A DNA stretch of 64,000 bases. Source: Solirubrobacter taibaiensis (GTDB taxonomy: Bacteria > Actinomycetota > Thermoleophilia > Solirubrobacterales > Solirubrobacteraceae). The translations under genes were made by a program, and so were the position numbers. The notes under the pieces were generated by a model that searched no databases, had not been told where the DNA came from, and worked only from the letters and a program-made list of their open reading frames with translations. The stretch's first letter is position 1. Each line of letters opens with the position of its first letter. The DNA is taken from NCBI GenBank assembly GCA_027587225.1, contig JAPDDQ010000035.1, forward strand, positions 1 to 64,000. Reading direction: 5' to 3'. Shown one piece after another: positions 25,358 through 34,351 of the stretch.

Positions 25358-27318
25358 GCGACTCCTTCCGCGACGGCGTCGCAGTCGACGATCAGGGCGA
25401 TCTGCCCGTCTGATAGGACGGCAGCGCCCGAGAGGGCCGAGCCGTCGGCAACTTCGGGCGGGAGCGGGCGCGTGACCAGCTCGCGCTGCCCGTCCATGGC
25501 GGAGACGGCGAACGCGAGGCGCACGCCGTTGCCGCGGACGATCACGGCGAACGCCGCGCCGTCGGCGCGCGATCCGCCGTACTGCTCGGACGCGTCCACC
25601 AGCGGCATCACGCCGTCGGGCATCACCAGCATGCGACGGCCCGCGACGGACCGCACGGTCTGGTCCGCGAGGCGCACGGTGCGCTCGATGCGGTCGAGCG
25701 GGATCGCGAACGCGCGCCCGTCGGCCTGCACGAGCAGCGCGGCCATGATCGCCAGCGTCAGCGGCAGGCGGATCTCGGACGTGGTGCCCTCGCCCTGCAC
25801 GGACGTCATCGTCACCTCGCCGCCGAGGCCGCGGATGGCGACCCGCACGGCGTCCATGCCGACGCCGCGGCCGGAGATGTCGGACGTGACGTCGGAGGTC
25901 GAGAAGCCCGGGTGAAACAGCAGTTCGGTGGCGCGCGCCATGTCGATGGCGTCGACGGCTTCGGCGCTGATCAGCCCGCGCTCGAACGCCTTCTGGGCGA
26001 CGCGGGCGGGATCGACGCCGCGACCGTCGTCCTTGACGGAGATGACGACGTTGCCACCGGCGTGTCGCGCGGCGATCTCCAGCCGGCCCGTCTCGGGCTT
26101 GCCGGCGGCGCGGCGCTCCTCCGGCCCCTCGAGGCCGTGGTCGAGCGAGTTGCGGATGAGGTGCACGAGCGGGTCGCCGAGCGAGTCCACGACGCTGCGA
26201 TCCAGCTCCGTGTCTTTGCCGACGAGCTCCAGCTCGACCTGCTTGGAAAGCTTGACGGAGAGGTCGCGTACGAGCCGCGGGAACCGCAGCAGCACGGCCT
26301 CGACCGGGATCATGCGGACCTGCATGACCATCGCCTGCAGCGCATGGCTCGTGCGGGTCAGCGCCTGGAGCGCCTGCGGGAGGCCCGGGATGTCGGCCTT
26401 GGCGGCGAGGCCCTCGACGTGCGTGCGGTTCAGGACGAGCTCACCCATGGCGTGCATGAGCTGGTCCAGGCGCTCGGCGTCGACGCGCACCGTCGACGAC
26501 CCGTGGTTGGAAGAGCGCGGTGCGGCCGCCCGAGTCTCCGACGCCGCCGTGGCCGGGAGCTCTTCCGGCGCGTCGAGCGCCGCGTCCGGGACCGCTTCCG
26601 TGGTTTCGGTGTCCTCGACCTCGGCGACCGAGGCGGCGGCTTCGGCCAGTTCCGCGTCGGTGCGGTCGCTCACGAGCCAGGCGACGACCTGGGACCCGGT
26701 GAAGCCCTCGACGTCGTCGGGCGCCGGCAGGCAGGCCAGCGTCTCGCCCAGCTCGGCCAGCGTGGAGAGGATCATGTACGCGCGGACCGAGGGGATCGAG
26801 GCGTCGGCGGCCAGCGTGGCCAGCACCTGCACGACGCGTCGGCCCTGGGCAAGCTCGCCCAGGTCGACCGGCGGCTGGATGACCGTCGCGTCGACGGCCT
26901 TCGCCTCGTCCGGTCCGTCCGGAGCAGGCGCCTCGTCATCGCGCACCAGGGTGCGCAGACGGACGATCAGCGGTTCGGGGGTGATCGCCTCGAAGCCGCC
27001 GCTCTCGATCGCGTCGACGGCGGCCTCGAGCGCATCCAGGCACTCGAGCAGCACGTCGACCGCGGAGCGTTCGAGCCCGCCCTTGCGCTGGCGCAGGAGC
27101 TCGAACACGTCTTCCATCTCGTGCGTGAGCGCCGCCATGCCGGCGAAGCCCATCGTCGCGCTCATGCCTTTGAGCGAATGTGCGATGCGGAAGATCTCGT
27201 CGACGGTCGCCTGATCGTCAGGCGTCTCCTCGATGCGCACCACGGCAAGATTGAGCTCCTGGAGGTGCTCCCGGCCCTCGGCCAGGAACATCGGGAGATA
27301 TTCGGCGGTCTCGTCCAC
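25354..27318 (-). CDS. cheA: Chemotaxis histidine kinase CheA
   Basis: A 654-residue CheA. The P1 Hpt domain has His47 in FRIAHSLKGMSATMGFAG. A less conserved region (about 125-275) stands where P2 is expected, followed by an acidic Ala/Glu-rich linker. The dimerisation domain starts near TVRVDAERLDQLMHAMGELVLNR-type sequence. The ATPase domain has the N box HLIRNSLDHG, DDGRGVD and GRGVGMDAVR. A CheW-like domain finishes the protein. No methyl-accepting receptor, CheW, CheR or CheB is found nearby. The start codon lies just upstream of a short AT-rich gap that may hold the operon promoter. Confidence 0.93.
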   Translation of the reverse strand: MDETAEYLPMFLAEGREHLQELNLAVVRIEETPDDQATVDEIFRIAHSLKGMSATMGFAGMAALTHEMEDVFELLRQRKGGLERSAVDVLLECLDALEAAVDAIESGGFEAITPEPLIVRLRTLVRDDEAPAPDGPDEAKAVDATVIQPPVDLGELAQGRRVVQVLATLAADASIPSVRAYMILSTLAELGETLACLPAPDDVEGFTGSQVVAWLVSDRTDAELAEAAASVAEVEDTETTEAVPDAALDAPEELPATAASETRAAAPRSSNHGSSTVRVDAERLDQLMHAMGELVLNRTHVEGLAAKADIPGLPQALQALTRTSHALQAMVMQVRMIPVEAVLLRFPRLVRDLSVKLSKQVELELVGKDTELDRSVVDSLGDPLVHLIRNSLDHGLEGPEERRAAGKPETGRLEIAARHAGGNVVISVKDDGRGVDPARVAQKAFERGLISAEAVDAIDMARATELLFHPGFSTSDVTSDISGRGVGMDAVRVAIRGLGGEVTMTSVQGEGTTSEIRLPLTLAIMAALLVQADGRAFAIPLDRIERTVRLADQTVRSVAGRRMLVMPDGVMPLVDASEQYGGSRADGAAFAVIVRGNGVRLAFAVSAMDGQRELVTRPLPPEVADGSALSGAAVLSDGQIALIVDCDAVAEGVA

Positions 27319-27376
27319 GACCTCTTTGGTCGGCGGCAGCGCGCGATTCTTTCATCCTGTTATGGCAAAAGTTCAC

Positions 27377-28045
27377 TCAAGGGCCCTCAAACCTCAGGCC
27401 CACCCCCCGGACCGTGACCACATGCGTGGGTGAGCGGGCGTCATCGCCGAGCTTGCGCCGCAGCGCGACGACGTTCATGTCCAGCGTCTTGTTCGAGCCT
27501 TGCCATCCGCCGTCCCAGACGGCGTCCATGACCTCTTCGCGCGTGACCGTGCGGCCCGCGTTGGCCACCAGGAACGTGAGCAGGTCGAACTCGCGCGGGC
27601 TCAGGTGCAGCTCGCTGTCCCCGTGCCAGGCGCGCCGCGCGAGCTTGTCCACCTTCACGTCGCCGGCGCTCACCGCGTCGGGGGCGGAGCGGCGCAGGTG
27701 CGCCCGCACGCGCGCCAGCAGTTCCTGGAGCCGGAACGGCTTGGCCACGTAGTCGTCGGCGCCGGCGTCCAGGCCCGTGATGGCGTCGATCTCGTTCACG
27801 CGGCCGGTGAGCATCATGATCGGCACCCCGGGGCGGGAGGCGCGGATCCGCCGGCAGACCTCGATCCCGTCGAGGCCCGGCATCTCGACGTCGAGGATCA
27901 CGAGCGCGTGGTCGCCACCGACGCCGATCCGCTCGGCCTCCAGCCCGTCGCGGGCCTCGTCGACGATGTAGCCCTCCTGGCGCAGCACGTGCGTGAGCGA
28001 GAGCCGCGTCCCATCCTCGTCCTCCGCCACCAGTACCCGCGTCAC
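27377..28045 (-). CDS. OmpR-family response regulator
   Basis: Regulator of 222 residues with Asp52 in LVILDVEMPGLDG, Lys102 in DDYVAKPFR and a winged-helix domain ending VRGVGLRFEGP. The GTG at 28,045 was chosen because the receiver fold (TRVLVAEDEDGTRLSL) begins there; the frame is open a further 19 codons. It lies immediately downstream of a kinase-dead phosphotransferase-like gene on the same strand, 10 bases apart, which suggests the two are partners. Confidence 0.9.
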   Translation of the reverse strand: MTRVLVAEDEDGTRLSLTHVLRQEGYIVDEARDGLEAERIGVGGDHALVILDVEMPGLDGIEVCRRIRASRPGVPIMMLTGRVNEIDAITGLDAGADDYVAKPFRLQELLARVRAHLRRSAPDAVSAGDVKVDKLARRAWHGDSELHLSPREFDLLTFLVANAGRTVTREEVMDAVWDGGWQGSNKTLDMNVVALRRKLGDDARSPTHVVTVRGVGLRFEGP

Positions 28046-28055
28046 GTCGGCGATG

Positions 28056-28616
28056 TTAGGCGTTCGCCAGCGGGAGCAGGACCGTTGTCGGCGCGGGCGC
28101 ACCCGTCACCGCAAGCCGGACGTGACCGTCCTCGTGGGTGCTCGCGAACGTCAGCCGCCCGCCGTCCGGCAGGGCGGCGCGAGCGGTCGCCACGATGTCG
28201 AGCAGCGTCCATTCCAGGTCGACGGGATCGAGGCACACCAGTGTGAGCGCGGGCGCGGGGACGTCGACGAGCTCGATCGCGCGGCCCGCGAGACGCTCTC
28301 GGCTGGGCCGGGTGGCGGCGATGACCTCGTCGAGGTCGACGAGCCGCGGTTCGGATGCGCGCGGGCGGCAGTACGTCTGCAGGTGAGCCGTGAGGCTGCC
28401 CGCGCGGTGGGCGGCCGTGGAGATGGCCTGCACGTCGACGGCCAGGCGCTCCGGCAGCGCGGGGTCGGCGAGGGTGAGGTCGGCGAAGCCGAGGATCGCC
28501 GTCAGCTGCGTATTCAGGTCGTGCGCGATCTGCCGCGTGAGCCGCGAGAGCAGGTCGAGCCGGCGGTCGTCCGTCAGGGGCCCGACTGAACGTATGGGCT
28601 TATCTGCACTGCTCAA
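28056..28616 (-). CDS. ChpT-like histidine phosphotransferase (kinase-dead histidine kinase core)
   Basis: A 186-residue protein with a clear dimerisation/phosphotransfer helix pair: RLTRQIAHDLNTQLTAILGFADL, His32. The C-terminal half resembles an ATPase domain in outline, but the N box is broken (LDIVATARAALPDGG in place of the usual Asn residues) and no DxGxG or GxGL glycine boxes exist. It therefore should not bind ATP. This layout matches ChpT-type phosphotransferases. The TTG start at 28,616 is the best candidate; an ATG at 28,664 would run into the divergent kinase gene. It is followed by an OmpR-type regulator. Confidence 0.62.
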   Translation of the reverse strand: MSSADKPIRSVGPLTDDRRLDLLSRLTRQIAHDLNTQLTAILGFADLTLADPALPERLAVDVQAISTAAHRAGSLTAHLQTYCRPRASEPRLVDLDEVIAATRPSRERLAGRAIELVDVPAPALTLVCLDPVDLEWTLLDIVATARAALPDGGRLTFASTHEDGHVRLAVTGAPAPTTVLLPLANA

Positions 28617-28633
28617 GAGGTATATGTGTTCCC

Positions 28634-29701
28634 GTGGATGCCGAGGCCGACGCGCACGAAGCACTGGCGCGGGCCAACGCGGCGCGCCGGCTGGCCGGCG
28701 GCGCCGCGCACGACGTCAACAACGCGCTGACGAGCATCTCCTCGTACGCGCATCTGGCGCTGAGCCGGCTGGACCCTACGGACTCCGTGTACGCGGACGT
28801 GCGCCAGATCGTGCGGTCGGCCGAGCGGGCGGGGAAGCTCGTCGGCCAGTTGCAGGGGTTCCTCACGGGTGAGCAGACGCCGGCCGGAGCCGTGGACGTC
28901 AATCGCTGCGTGCGCGAGGTCGGGCAGCTGCTCGAGGTGGTGCTCGGGGAGCAGATCGAGCTCGACCTGCAGCTCGCGGGGGCGCTGCCGGTCGTGGAGG
29001 TCGGGCACGGCGCGCTCGAGCAGGCGGTGATGCAGCTCGCCCTGAACGCGCGTGACGCGATGGCGGGCGGCGGACGGCTCGTGGTCTCCACGACGGCCGC
29101 CGAGGAGCGGGTGGTGCTCGCGTTCATGGACACCGGCACCGGGATGGACGCCGAGACGGCGCGGCGCGCGATCGAGCCGTTCTTCACCACCCGGGACGGC
29201 GGCCACGCCGTCGGCCTCGGGTTGACGACGGTGCACACGCTGTGCGAGCGGCTGGGTGGGGAGCTCGAGCTGGAGTCCGCGCCGGGCCTGGGCACGACGG
29301 TGCGGATGCACCTGCCGGCCGCGGCGCCGGCGCCCGCTCCGGCCCCGCGTTCGCTCGGGACGGTCCTGATGGTCGAGGACGAGGAGAGCGTCCGGACCGT
29401 GGTCGAGCGGCTGTTGACCGGCGAGGGCTACCGCGTGCTCACCGCGGCCTCGGGCGAGGCGGCACTTGATATGGCTGCCGCCGAGCGCGGACCGATCGAC
29501 CTGCTCGTGAGCGACGTCGTGCTCGGCGGGATCACCGGGCCCGAGCTGGCGGCGAAGCTCAAGACGCGTCGACCGGCGCTGAAGACGCTGATGATGTCCG
29601 GCTACGCGGACGCCGAGACCGGGCCCGCGGACGACTTCCTGCGCAAGCCCTTCAGCCCATTCGATCTCGCGCGGCGGGTGCGTCGGATCCTCCGGCCCTA
29701 G
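28634..29701 (+). CDS. CckA-like hybrid histidine kinase with C-terminal receiver
   Basis: Cytoplasmic hybrid kinase of 355 residues with no sensor or membrane domain. Dimerisation His26 lies in GGAAHDVNNALTSISSYAHL. The ATPase domain has an intact N box (LALNARDAM), DTGTGM, EPFFTT and GLGL. A Pro/Ala linker leads to a receiver with Asp294 (LLVSDVVLGG) and FLRKPFSPFDLARRVRRIL. The kinase and receiver wording is close to CckA of alphaproteobacteria. It starts with GTG 17 bases from the divergent ChpT-like gene. Its stop overlaps the convergent GGDEF/EAL gene by four bases. Confidence 0.85.
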   Translation: MDAEADAHEALARANAARRLAGGAAHDVNNALTSISSYAHLALSRLDPTDSVYADVRQIVRSAERAGKLVGQLQGFLTGEQTPAGAVDVNRCVREVGQLLEVVLGEQIELDLQLAGALPVVEVGHGALEQAVMQLALNARDAMAGGGRLVVSTTAAEERVVLAFMDTGTGMDAETARRAIEPFFTTRDGGHAVGLGLTTVHTLCERLGGELELESAPGLGTTVRMHLPAAAPAPAPAPRSLGTVLMVEDEESVRTVVERLLTGEGYRVLTAASGEAALDMAAAERGPIDLLVSDVVLGGITGPELAAKLKTRRPALKTLMMSGYADAETGPADDFLRKPFSPFDLARRVRRILRP

Positions 29702-32430
29702 AACTTCGGCGCCAGTTCGACGGGTTGGGGACGGCCGAGGTGGTAGCCCTGCGCGTAGTCGACGCCGAGCTGGCCGAGCAGCTCGAGGGTGCCCTCGTTC
29801 TCGACGAACTCGGCGATCGTGGGCGTGCTGAGCCCTCGCGCGATCTGCACGATCGCCTGGACCGTCAGGCGGTCGGCGTCGCTGGTCTCCAGCTCGCGGA
29901 TGAACTCGCCGTCGATCTTGACGACGTCGAACGGCAGGTGCTTGAGGTAGTAGAAGGAGCCGAAGCCTGAGCCGAAGTCGTCGAGCGCGAACTGGCAGCC
30001 GAGCACCGAAAGGCTCTGGGCGAGCGCGCGGGCGCGGTCGATGTTCACGATCGCGGCGGTCTCGGTGACCTCGATCGTGAGGCATGCGGGATCGATGGCC
30101 GCGTTACGAACCTCGGCGACGATGAAGTCGATCATGCCGGGGTCGGAGATCGAGCCCCCGGACAGGTTGACCTCGAGGTTGAGGTCGTGGCCCGCGGCGT
30201 GCCGGGCGGCGAGGAGCTCGACCGCACGCGAGAGCACCCAGCGGTCGATCGCCTGGATCTGGCCGAACCGCTCGGCAATCTCCAGGAACTGGCCGGGGGC
30301 GATCACGCCGCCGTCCGGATCCCGCATGCGCAGCAGCAGCTCCGTGCTCTCGATGCGGTTGCGCGCGATGTGCAGGATCGGCTGCTCGTAGAGCACGAAG
30401 CCGTCGTGGTTGAGCGCGTCGCGGATCCGGTCCGACCAGCTGATGCGGGCACGGAGCCGGTCGGTGACCGCGCCACCGTCGCCGGTGACGGACAGGCGGT
30501 CACGGCCGCTCTCCTTGGCGTCGTAGAGCGCGATGTCGGCGTCGCTGAGGATCTCCTCGGCCGTGTGCTCGGTGCCGGGACCGATCAGGCGCACGCCGAT
30601 CGAGGCCGTCGCTCGGACCGCACGCTGACCAACCATCACCTGCACGCGATCGCGTACGGACTCCAGCAGCGCTTGCGCGACCAGGTCGGCTTCCTCCCGC
30701 CCACTCTGCGGCAGGATCACGCCGAACTCGTCGCCGCCGACGCGGCCGACGATGTCCGAGTCACGGCAGCGGGCTCTGAGCGCCTCGGCGATCGCGACGA
30801 GCAGCTGGTCGCCGGTGGCGTGGCCGTAGGTGTCGTTGACGAACTTGAAGTTGTCGACGTCGACCGCGATGACCGCCGATGGGCTGCGGTAGCGGCGGCT
30901 GTAGGCGAGGACCCAGTCGAGCTCCTCGGCGAAGCGGCGGCGGTTGTAGAGGCCGGTGAGCGCGTCGTGGTCGGCGAGGTACTGGAGCTGGCTCTCGTAG
31001 CGCTTGCGGTCGGTGATGTCCTGCACGAGCAGCACCACGTGCGGTTTCGCGCGCGCCAGGCGCACCTGGACCCAGACCGTGCTGCCGTCGGGGCGCACGA
31101 ACGGGCGCTCGGTCTCGTGTCCGTCGGCCTGGTCGTAGAGCTCGGGCAGCGGATGGCCGACCAGCTCCGCACGACCCGTGATCTTGCCCAGCTCGGAGTT
31201 GGCCTCGTCGATCACCCCGTCGGCGTTGACCAGCGCAATGCCGATCGGAGCGTGGTCGAATGCGGCGGTGAAGCGCTCGCGGGCTTCGGTCGTCTGCGCG
31301 TGTAGGCGCGCGTTCTCGAGCGCCTGACCCGCGCGCTCGGCGAGCTGGGTCATCAGGCGCAGGTCGTGGCGGTCGGGCTCGGGGCGGCGGTCGCTCGTGC
31401 CGAGCACCAGCAGGCCCCAGACACCGTCGCGCGAGCGCAGCGGCAGCGCGGTGCGCCACAGATCGCCGAGGATGGCGCGCAGCGGCGGGCTGTCGTCCAA
31501 GTTGCGGTGGCCGTGCAGGTAGGGGCGGCGGCCGGACACCAGCGCGCCCTCGATGTGCGGTTCGAGCGGGCGCTCTGTCCCGACGGCGCGCCGCACGTGC
31601 GCGCGGACGTCCGGGTCGGCCCCGTCGGCGGCACGCAGCCGCAACGTCTGCCCGTCCGGCTCGAGGCTGAAGATCACGCACAGGTCCGCCAGGCTGGGCA
31701 CGAACGCCTCGGCCGCACGGGCGAGCGTCATGTCCAGGTCGAGCGACTCCGCGAGCGCGCGCGTGGTCCGCTCGAGCAGGCGCGCGTCCCGCTCCTCGCG
31801 CTCCGCCGCCTGGTCGGCCGAGAGATCGGTGAGGATGGCGGTGACGCCCACCACCTCGCCCCGCTGGTCGCGCAGCGGCAGCGCGCTCACGAGCATCGGC
31901 CCGTCGTCCGGCCGCGCGCGGGACGCGTGCACCGGCTGTCCCGCAAGCACCCGGTGCGTGAGCGCTTCCTCCCCGACCACCTCCCCCAGCGGCCGGCCCA
32001 GCACGGACGCCCGCGTGCATCCGAGCAGCCGCTCTGCCGCGGGGTTGACCGCGATCACCTGCCCGGCACGATCGGCCGTGAGGACGCCGTTGGTCGCGAA
32101 CTCCCGGGCTTGGAGGTCGGCGTTCAGCACCGCCGCGTCGCGCCGGTGCGCGAGCTCGTGCACTTGGCAGACCAGCGCCCCCTCCTCCCCCCACGCGATC
32201 CGCACGCTGACCGCGAGTCGCGTCCCGTCCTGGCGGAGCGCGCACGTCTCGGCGACCGTGCCCGGCTCGAGCGGCGCGTCCGGCAGCAGCTGGCTCGCGT
32301 GGCGCCCCACGATCCCGTCCGCCGGGTACCCGAACAGCCGCACCGCGGCCGCCGACCAGGCACGGACGACGCCATCCACGTCGAACTCGCACGTGAACAA
32401 GGACGTGTCCTGATCTGAACCGCGCAACAA
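29698..32430 (-). CDS. PAS/GAF-GGDEF-EAL cyclic-di-GMP protein
   Basis: A 910-residue cytoplasmic signalling protein. Order: PAS (about 10-100), PAS (about 105-210), GAF (about 225-385), PAS (about 395-490), GGDEF, EAL. The synthase motif is intact (VGGDEFGV, GGDEF at 565-569). The phosphodiesterase motif is altered to ELL at residue 697 (STELLLRM), yet the other catalytic blocks remain: EVNLSGG, IEVTET, LDDFGSGFGSF, VVKIDGEF, AEFVENE and AQGYHLGRP. Either activity may persist. The start is TTG; no closer ATG exists. There is no membrane segment, so it senses internal signals. Confidence 0.9.
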   Translation of the reverse strand: MLRGSDQDTSLFTCEFDVDGVVRAWSAAAVRLFGYPADGIVGRHASQLLPDAPLEPGTVAETCALRQDGTRLAVSVRIAWGEEGALVCQVHELAHRRDAAVLNADLQAREFATNGVLTADRAGQVIAVNPAAERLLGCTRASVLGRPLGEVVGEEALTHRVLAGQPVHASRARPDDGPMLVSALPLRDQRGEVVGVTAILTDLSADQAAEREERDARLLERTTRALAESLDLDMTLARAAEAFVPSLADLCVIFSLEPDGQTLRLRAADGADPDVRAHVRRAVGTERPLEPHIEGALVSGRRPYLHGHRNLDDSPPLRAILGDLWRTALPLRSRDGVWGLLVLGTSDRRPEPDRHDLRLMTQLAERAGQALENARLHAQTTEARERFTAAFDHAPIGIALVNADGVIDEANSELGKITGRAELVGHPLPELYDQADGHETERPFVRPDGSTVWVQVRLARAKPHVVLLVQDITDRKRYESQLQYLADHDALTGLYNRRRFAEELDWVLAYSRRYRSPSAVIAVDVDNFKFVNDTYGHATGDQLLVAIAEALRARCRDSDIVGRVGGDEFGVILPQSGREEADLVAQALLESVRDRVQVMVGQRAVRATASIGVRLIGPGTEHTAEEILSDADIALYDAKESGRDRLSVTGDGGAVTDRLRARISWSDRIRDALNHDGFVLYEQPILHIARNRIESTELLLRMRDPDGGVIAPGQFLEIAERFGQIQAIDRWVLSRAVELLAARHAAGHDLNLEVNLSGGSISDPGMIDFIVAEVRNAAIDPACLTIEVTETAAIVNIDRARALAQSLSVLGCQFALDDFGSGFGSFYYLKHLPFDVVKIDGEFIRELETSDADRLTVQAIVQIARGLSTPTIAEFVENEGTLELLGQLGVDYAQGYHLGRPQPVELAPKF

Positions 32431-32524
32431 ACCTGAATCCGGCCCTTACCCCCTCGCCGCGGGCAATAGCCGCCGTGTCAGGTTTTGGGTCCGGTGATGC
32501 GTTTTGTCGCGCCCGATGGGGATG

Positions 32525-32989
32525 CTAATCGAGGCGTGTGACGGGGATGCCCAGCGCGCCGGCCGTGCGCGCGAAGTCCTCGGTGTACTCGCTCTCGCCC
32601 GGGGCGGCGAGGATGAGCGCGACGACGTCCTCGTCGGCGGCGAGCGCGGCGCGCAGGATGGCGTCGTTGCCGGCCGTGAACGGGTCTTCGCCCGCGGCGA
32701 CCGGCGCGGCCTCGGTGTGGCCGGTGGTGGCGATCACCGCATCGAACCGGTCGCGCCAGTCGGGTTCGACGGACTCGGCGCGGAAGCGCGCGAGCGGGGT
32801 GGGCAGGACCACCTCGGGATCGATCTCGAGGCGCAGCGCCTCCTCTAACACGAGGAGATCGGCGCCACAGGCAGCGGCGCCGACGACGGCGGTCGGTCCG
32901 CTGCGCGTCAGGTACGCGTGGAGCCGCTCACGGACGACGGACTCGTCGCCGAGCGCGGGCGAGCGTCGGCCGGTGAAGGCGACGACCAC
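32525..32989 (-). CDS. Hypothetical protein, SLOG/Rossmann-like
   Basis: A 154-residue protein, not assigned with certainty. The pattern is a short N-terminal strand MVVAFTGRRSPALGDES, then AVVGAAACGADLLVLEEALRLEI, then PTPLARFRAESVEPDW and a late IPVTRLD. This resembles small SLOG-type nucleotide or sugar-binding proteins related to the DprA/YpsA fold, where a glycine-rich turn and a GAD-type motif bind ligand. It follows a 17-codon micro-ORF by seven bases on the same strand. No partner suggests a pathway. Confidence 0.5.
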   Translation of the reverse strand: MVVAFTGRRSPALGDESVVRERLHAYLTRSGPTAVVGAAACGADLLVLEEALRLEIDPEVVLPTPLARFRAESVEPDWRDRFDAVIATTGHTEAAPVAAGEDPFTAGNDAILRAALAADEDVVALILAAPGESEYTEDFARTAGALGIPVTRLD

Positions 32990-32996
32990 GCGGTGC

Positions 32997-33050
32997 CTAG
33001 CGGCCCGGCTTGATCTCTTTGACTTTGGGGAGCTTGTACTGGTGGGCCAT
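32997..33050 (-). CDS. Micro-ORF of 17 residues (HQY-motif peptide)
   Basis: The reading is MAHQYKLPKVKEIKPGR then TAG. A ribosome binding site GGAAGG stands nine bases before the ATG. The third codon positions are almost all G or C (14 of 16), as in neighbouring genes. The peptide is basic (Lys/Arg-rich). Its core HQYKLPKVKEI is closely similar to HQYSVPQVREV in another small ORF at 43,474-43,626. It lies between glgC and the SLOG-like gene, all on the minus strand. It could be a small protein, a peptide precursor or a translated leader of the downstream gene. Confidence 0.5.
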   Translation of the reverse strand: MAHQYKLPKVKEIKPGR

Positions 33051-33126
33051 GATTAGAAACCTTCCCAGGAGCGGGTCTTTCTGACCTCACCCGCCGGTAT
33101 GAAGATCGCCACTCTTGTTTCGACGA

Positions 33127-34302
33127 TCAGTCGTCTTCTACCTCTGGATAACGCGCCCCTGCGGGCAAGGTTTCGTCAACTGTCGTATGAAGGCCTATTA
33201 GCGCGATCGCTCCGCCGGGCTCCCCGACGTCCGCGCGGACGTCCACGTGGTCGTCGATGATCGCGCGGTTGACGGTGGCGCCCGCGCGCACGATCGCGCC
33301 CGGGAGAAGCACCGAATCGCGCACCGTGGCGCCCTTTTCGACCACCACGCCGCGCCCGAGCACGCTCCCGCTCACGTCGCCCGCGACCTTCGCCCCGGGG
33401 GCGATCAGCGAAGCGACGATCGAGGCGCCGGAGCCCACCTGCGCCGAAGCGCGGTTCGCGATCGCGCGCGTGAGGATCGGCCAGGAGGGGTCGTCGAGGT
33501 CGATCGGCGGCTCATCCTCCACGAGCTCCATGTGGCATTCGTGGAAGGCGTCGATCGTGCCGACGTCGCGCCAGTAGCCGTCGAAGGGGTGCGCCCGGGC
33601 CTCGCCCGCGTCGACGAGCCGCGGCAGCAGGTAGTGGCCGAGGTCCTCGAGGTCGTCCTGCCCGCGCTCTTTCTCCAGCTCGTCGAGCACCTTCAGCACC
33701 GGCTCGGGCGTGAACACGAACACCTCGTTGCTGATCGTCGTGCCCTTGGGCTCGTCCGGCTTGTAGACGTACTCGGTGATCTTGTCGCCGTCGAGCTGGA
33801 CGACCCCGTAGCGATCCGCGTCGTCGGGCTCGACCTCGGTCGTGACCATCGTGACCGCCTTGCCCGCCTTGCAGTGCTCCTCGGCCAGCGCGTAGTAGTC
33901 GAGCTTGTAGACGGCGTCGGCGCTGACGACGACGAGCGCGTCGGGGTCGAACTGGCGGATGAGGTCGGCCTGGCTCCACAGCGCCTCGCCCGTGCCTTCC
34001 TGGAACCCCGTCCCGGCTTCGTTGCCCTGCCGCGGGTGCAGCACGAGCAGGCCGCCGGACGTGCGATCCAGGTCCCAGGGCCGCCCGTTGGAGACATGGT
34101 CGGAGAGCGACACCGGGTTGAACTGCTGCGAGATCCACACGTCGTCGATGCGCGAGTTGTGGCAGTTGCTGAGCGGAAAGTCGATCAGCCGGTGCGTGCC
34201 GGCGAACGGCACGGCGGGCTTTGCGCGCGTGTGCGTGAGCAGTTCCAAGCGACCGCCGGCGCCGCCGGCGAGGATCAACACGAGAGTTCTGATGCGGGGC
34301 AC
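33127..34302 (-). CDS. glgC: Glucose-1-phosphate adenylyltransferase GlgC
   Basis: Makes ADP-glucose from ATP and glucose 1-phosphate for glycogen or trehalose synthesis. The 391-residue length and layout are typical: nucleotidyltransferase domain with AGGAGGRLELLTHTRAKPAV (a variant of the usual GGxGxRLxPLT) and FAGTHRLIDFPLSN, then GYWRDVGTIDAFHECHMEL, and a C-terminal left-handed beta-helix with repeated Ala/Val-Gly hexapeptides (about 285-375). Position 21 is Leu where Pro is common. No other glycogen gene is adjacent. Confidence 0.95.
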   Translation of the reverse strand: MPRIRTLVLILAGGAGGRLELLTHTRAKPAVPFAGTHRLIDFPLSNCHNSRIDDVWISQQFNPVSLSDHVSNGRPWDLDRTSGGLLVLHPRQGNEAGTGFQEGTGEALWSQADLIRQFDPDALVVVSADAVYKLDYYALAEEHCKAGKAVTMVTTEVEPDDADRYGVVQLDGDKITEYVYKPDEPKGTTISNEVFVFTPEPVLKVLDELEKERGQDDLEDLGHYLLPRLVDAGEARAHPFDGYWRDVGTIDAFHECHMELVEDEPPIDLDDPSWPILTRAIANRASAQVGSGASIVASLIAPGAKVAGDVSGSVLGRGVVVEKGATVRDSVLLPGAIVRAGATVNRAIIDDHVDVRADVGEPGGAIALIGLHTTVDETLPAGARYPEVEDD

Positions 34303-34351
34303 GAACGCTCCCTACCCCATGAGCGCCACATGAGATCTAAGCTGCGCGCTT

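Noticed and set aside
28613..30085. 490-codon minus-strand ORF opposite the hybrid kinase
   Set aside because: Low-complexity Arg/His/Pro-rich translation; the + strand kinase has all its catalytic boxes.
33071..33094. Hairpin GCGGGT/ACCCGC as the glgC terminator
   Set aside because: The stem is short, the loop is 12 bases, and no T-run follows on the minus strand.
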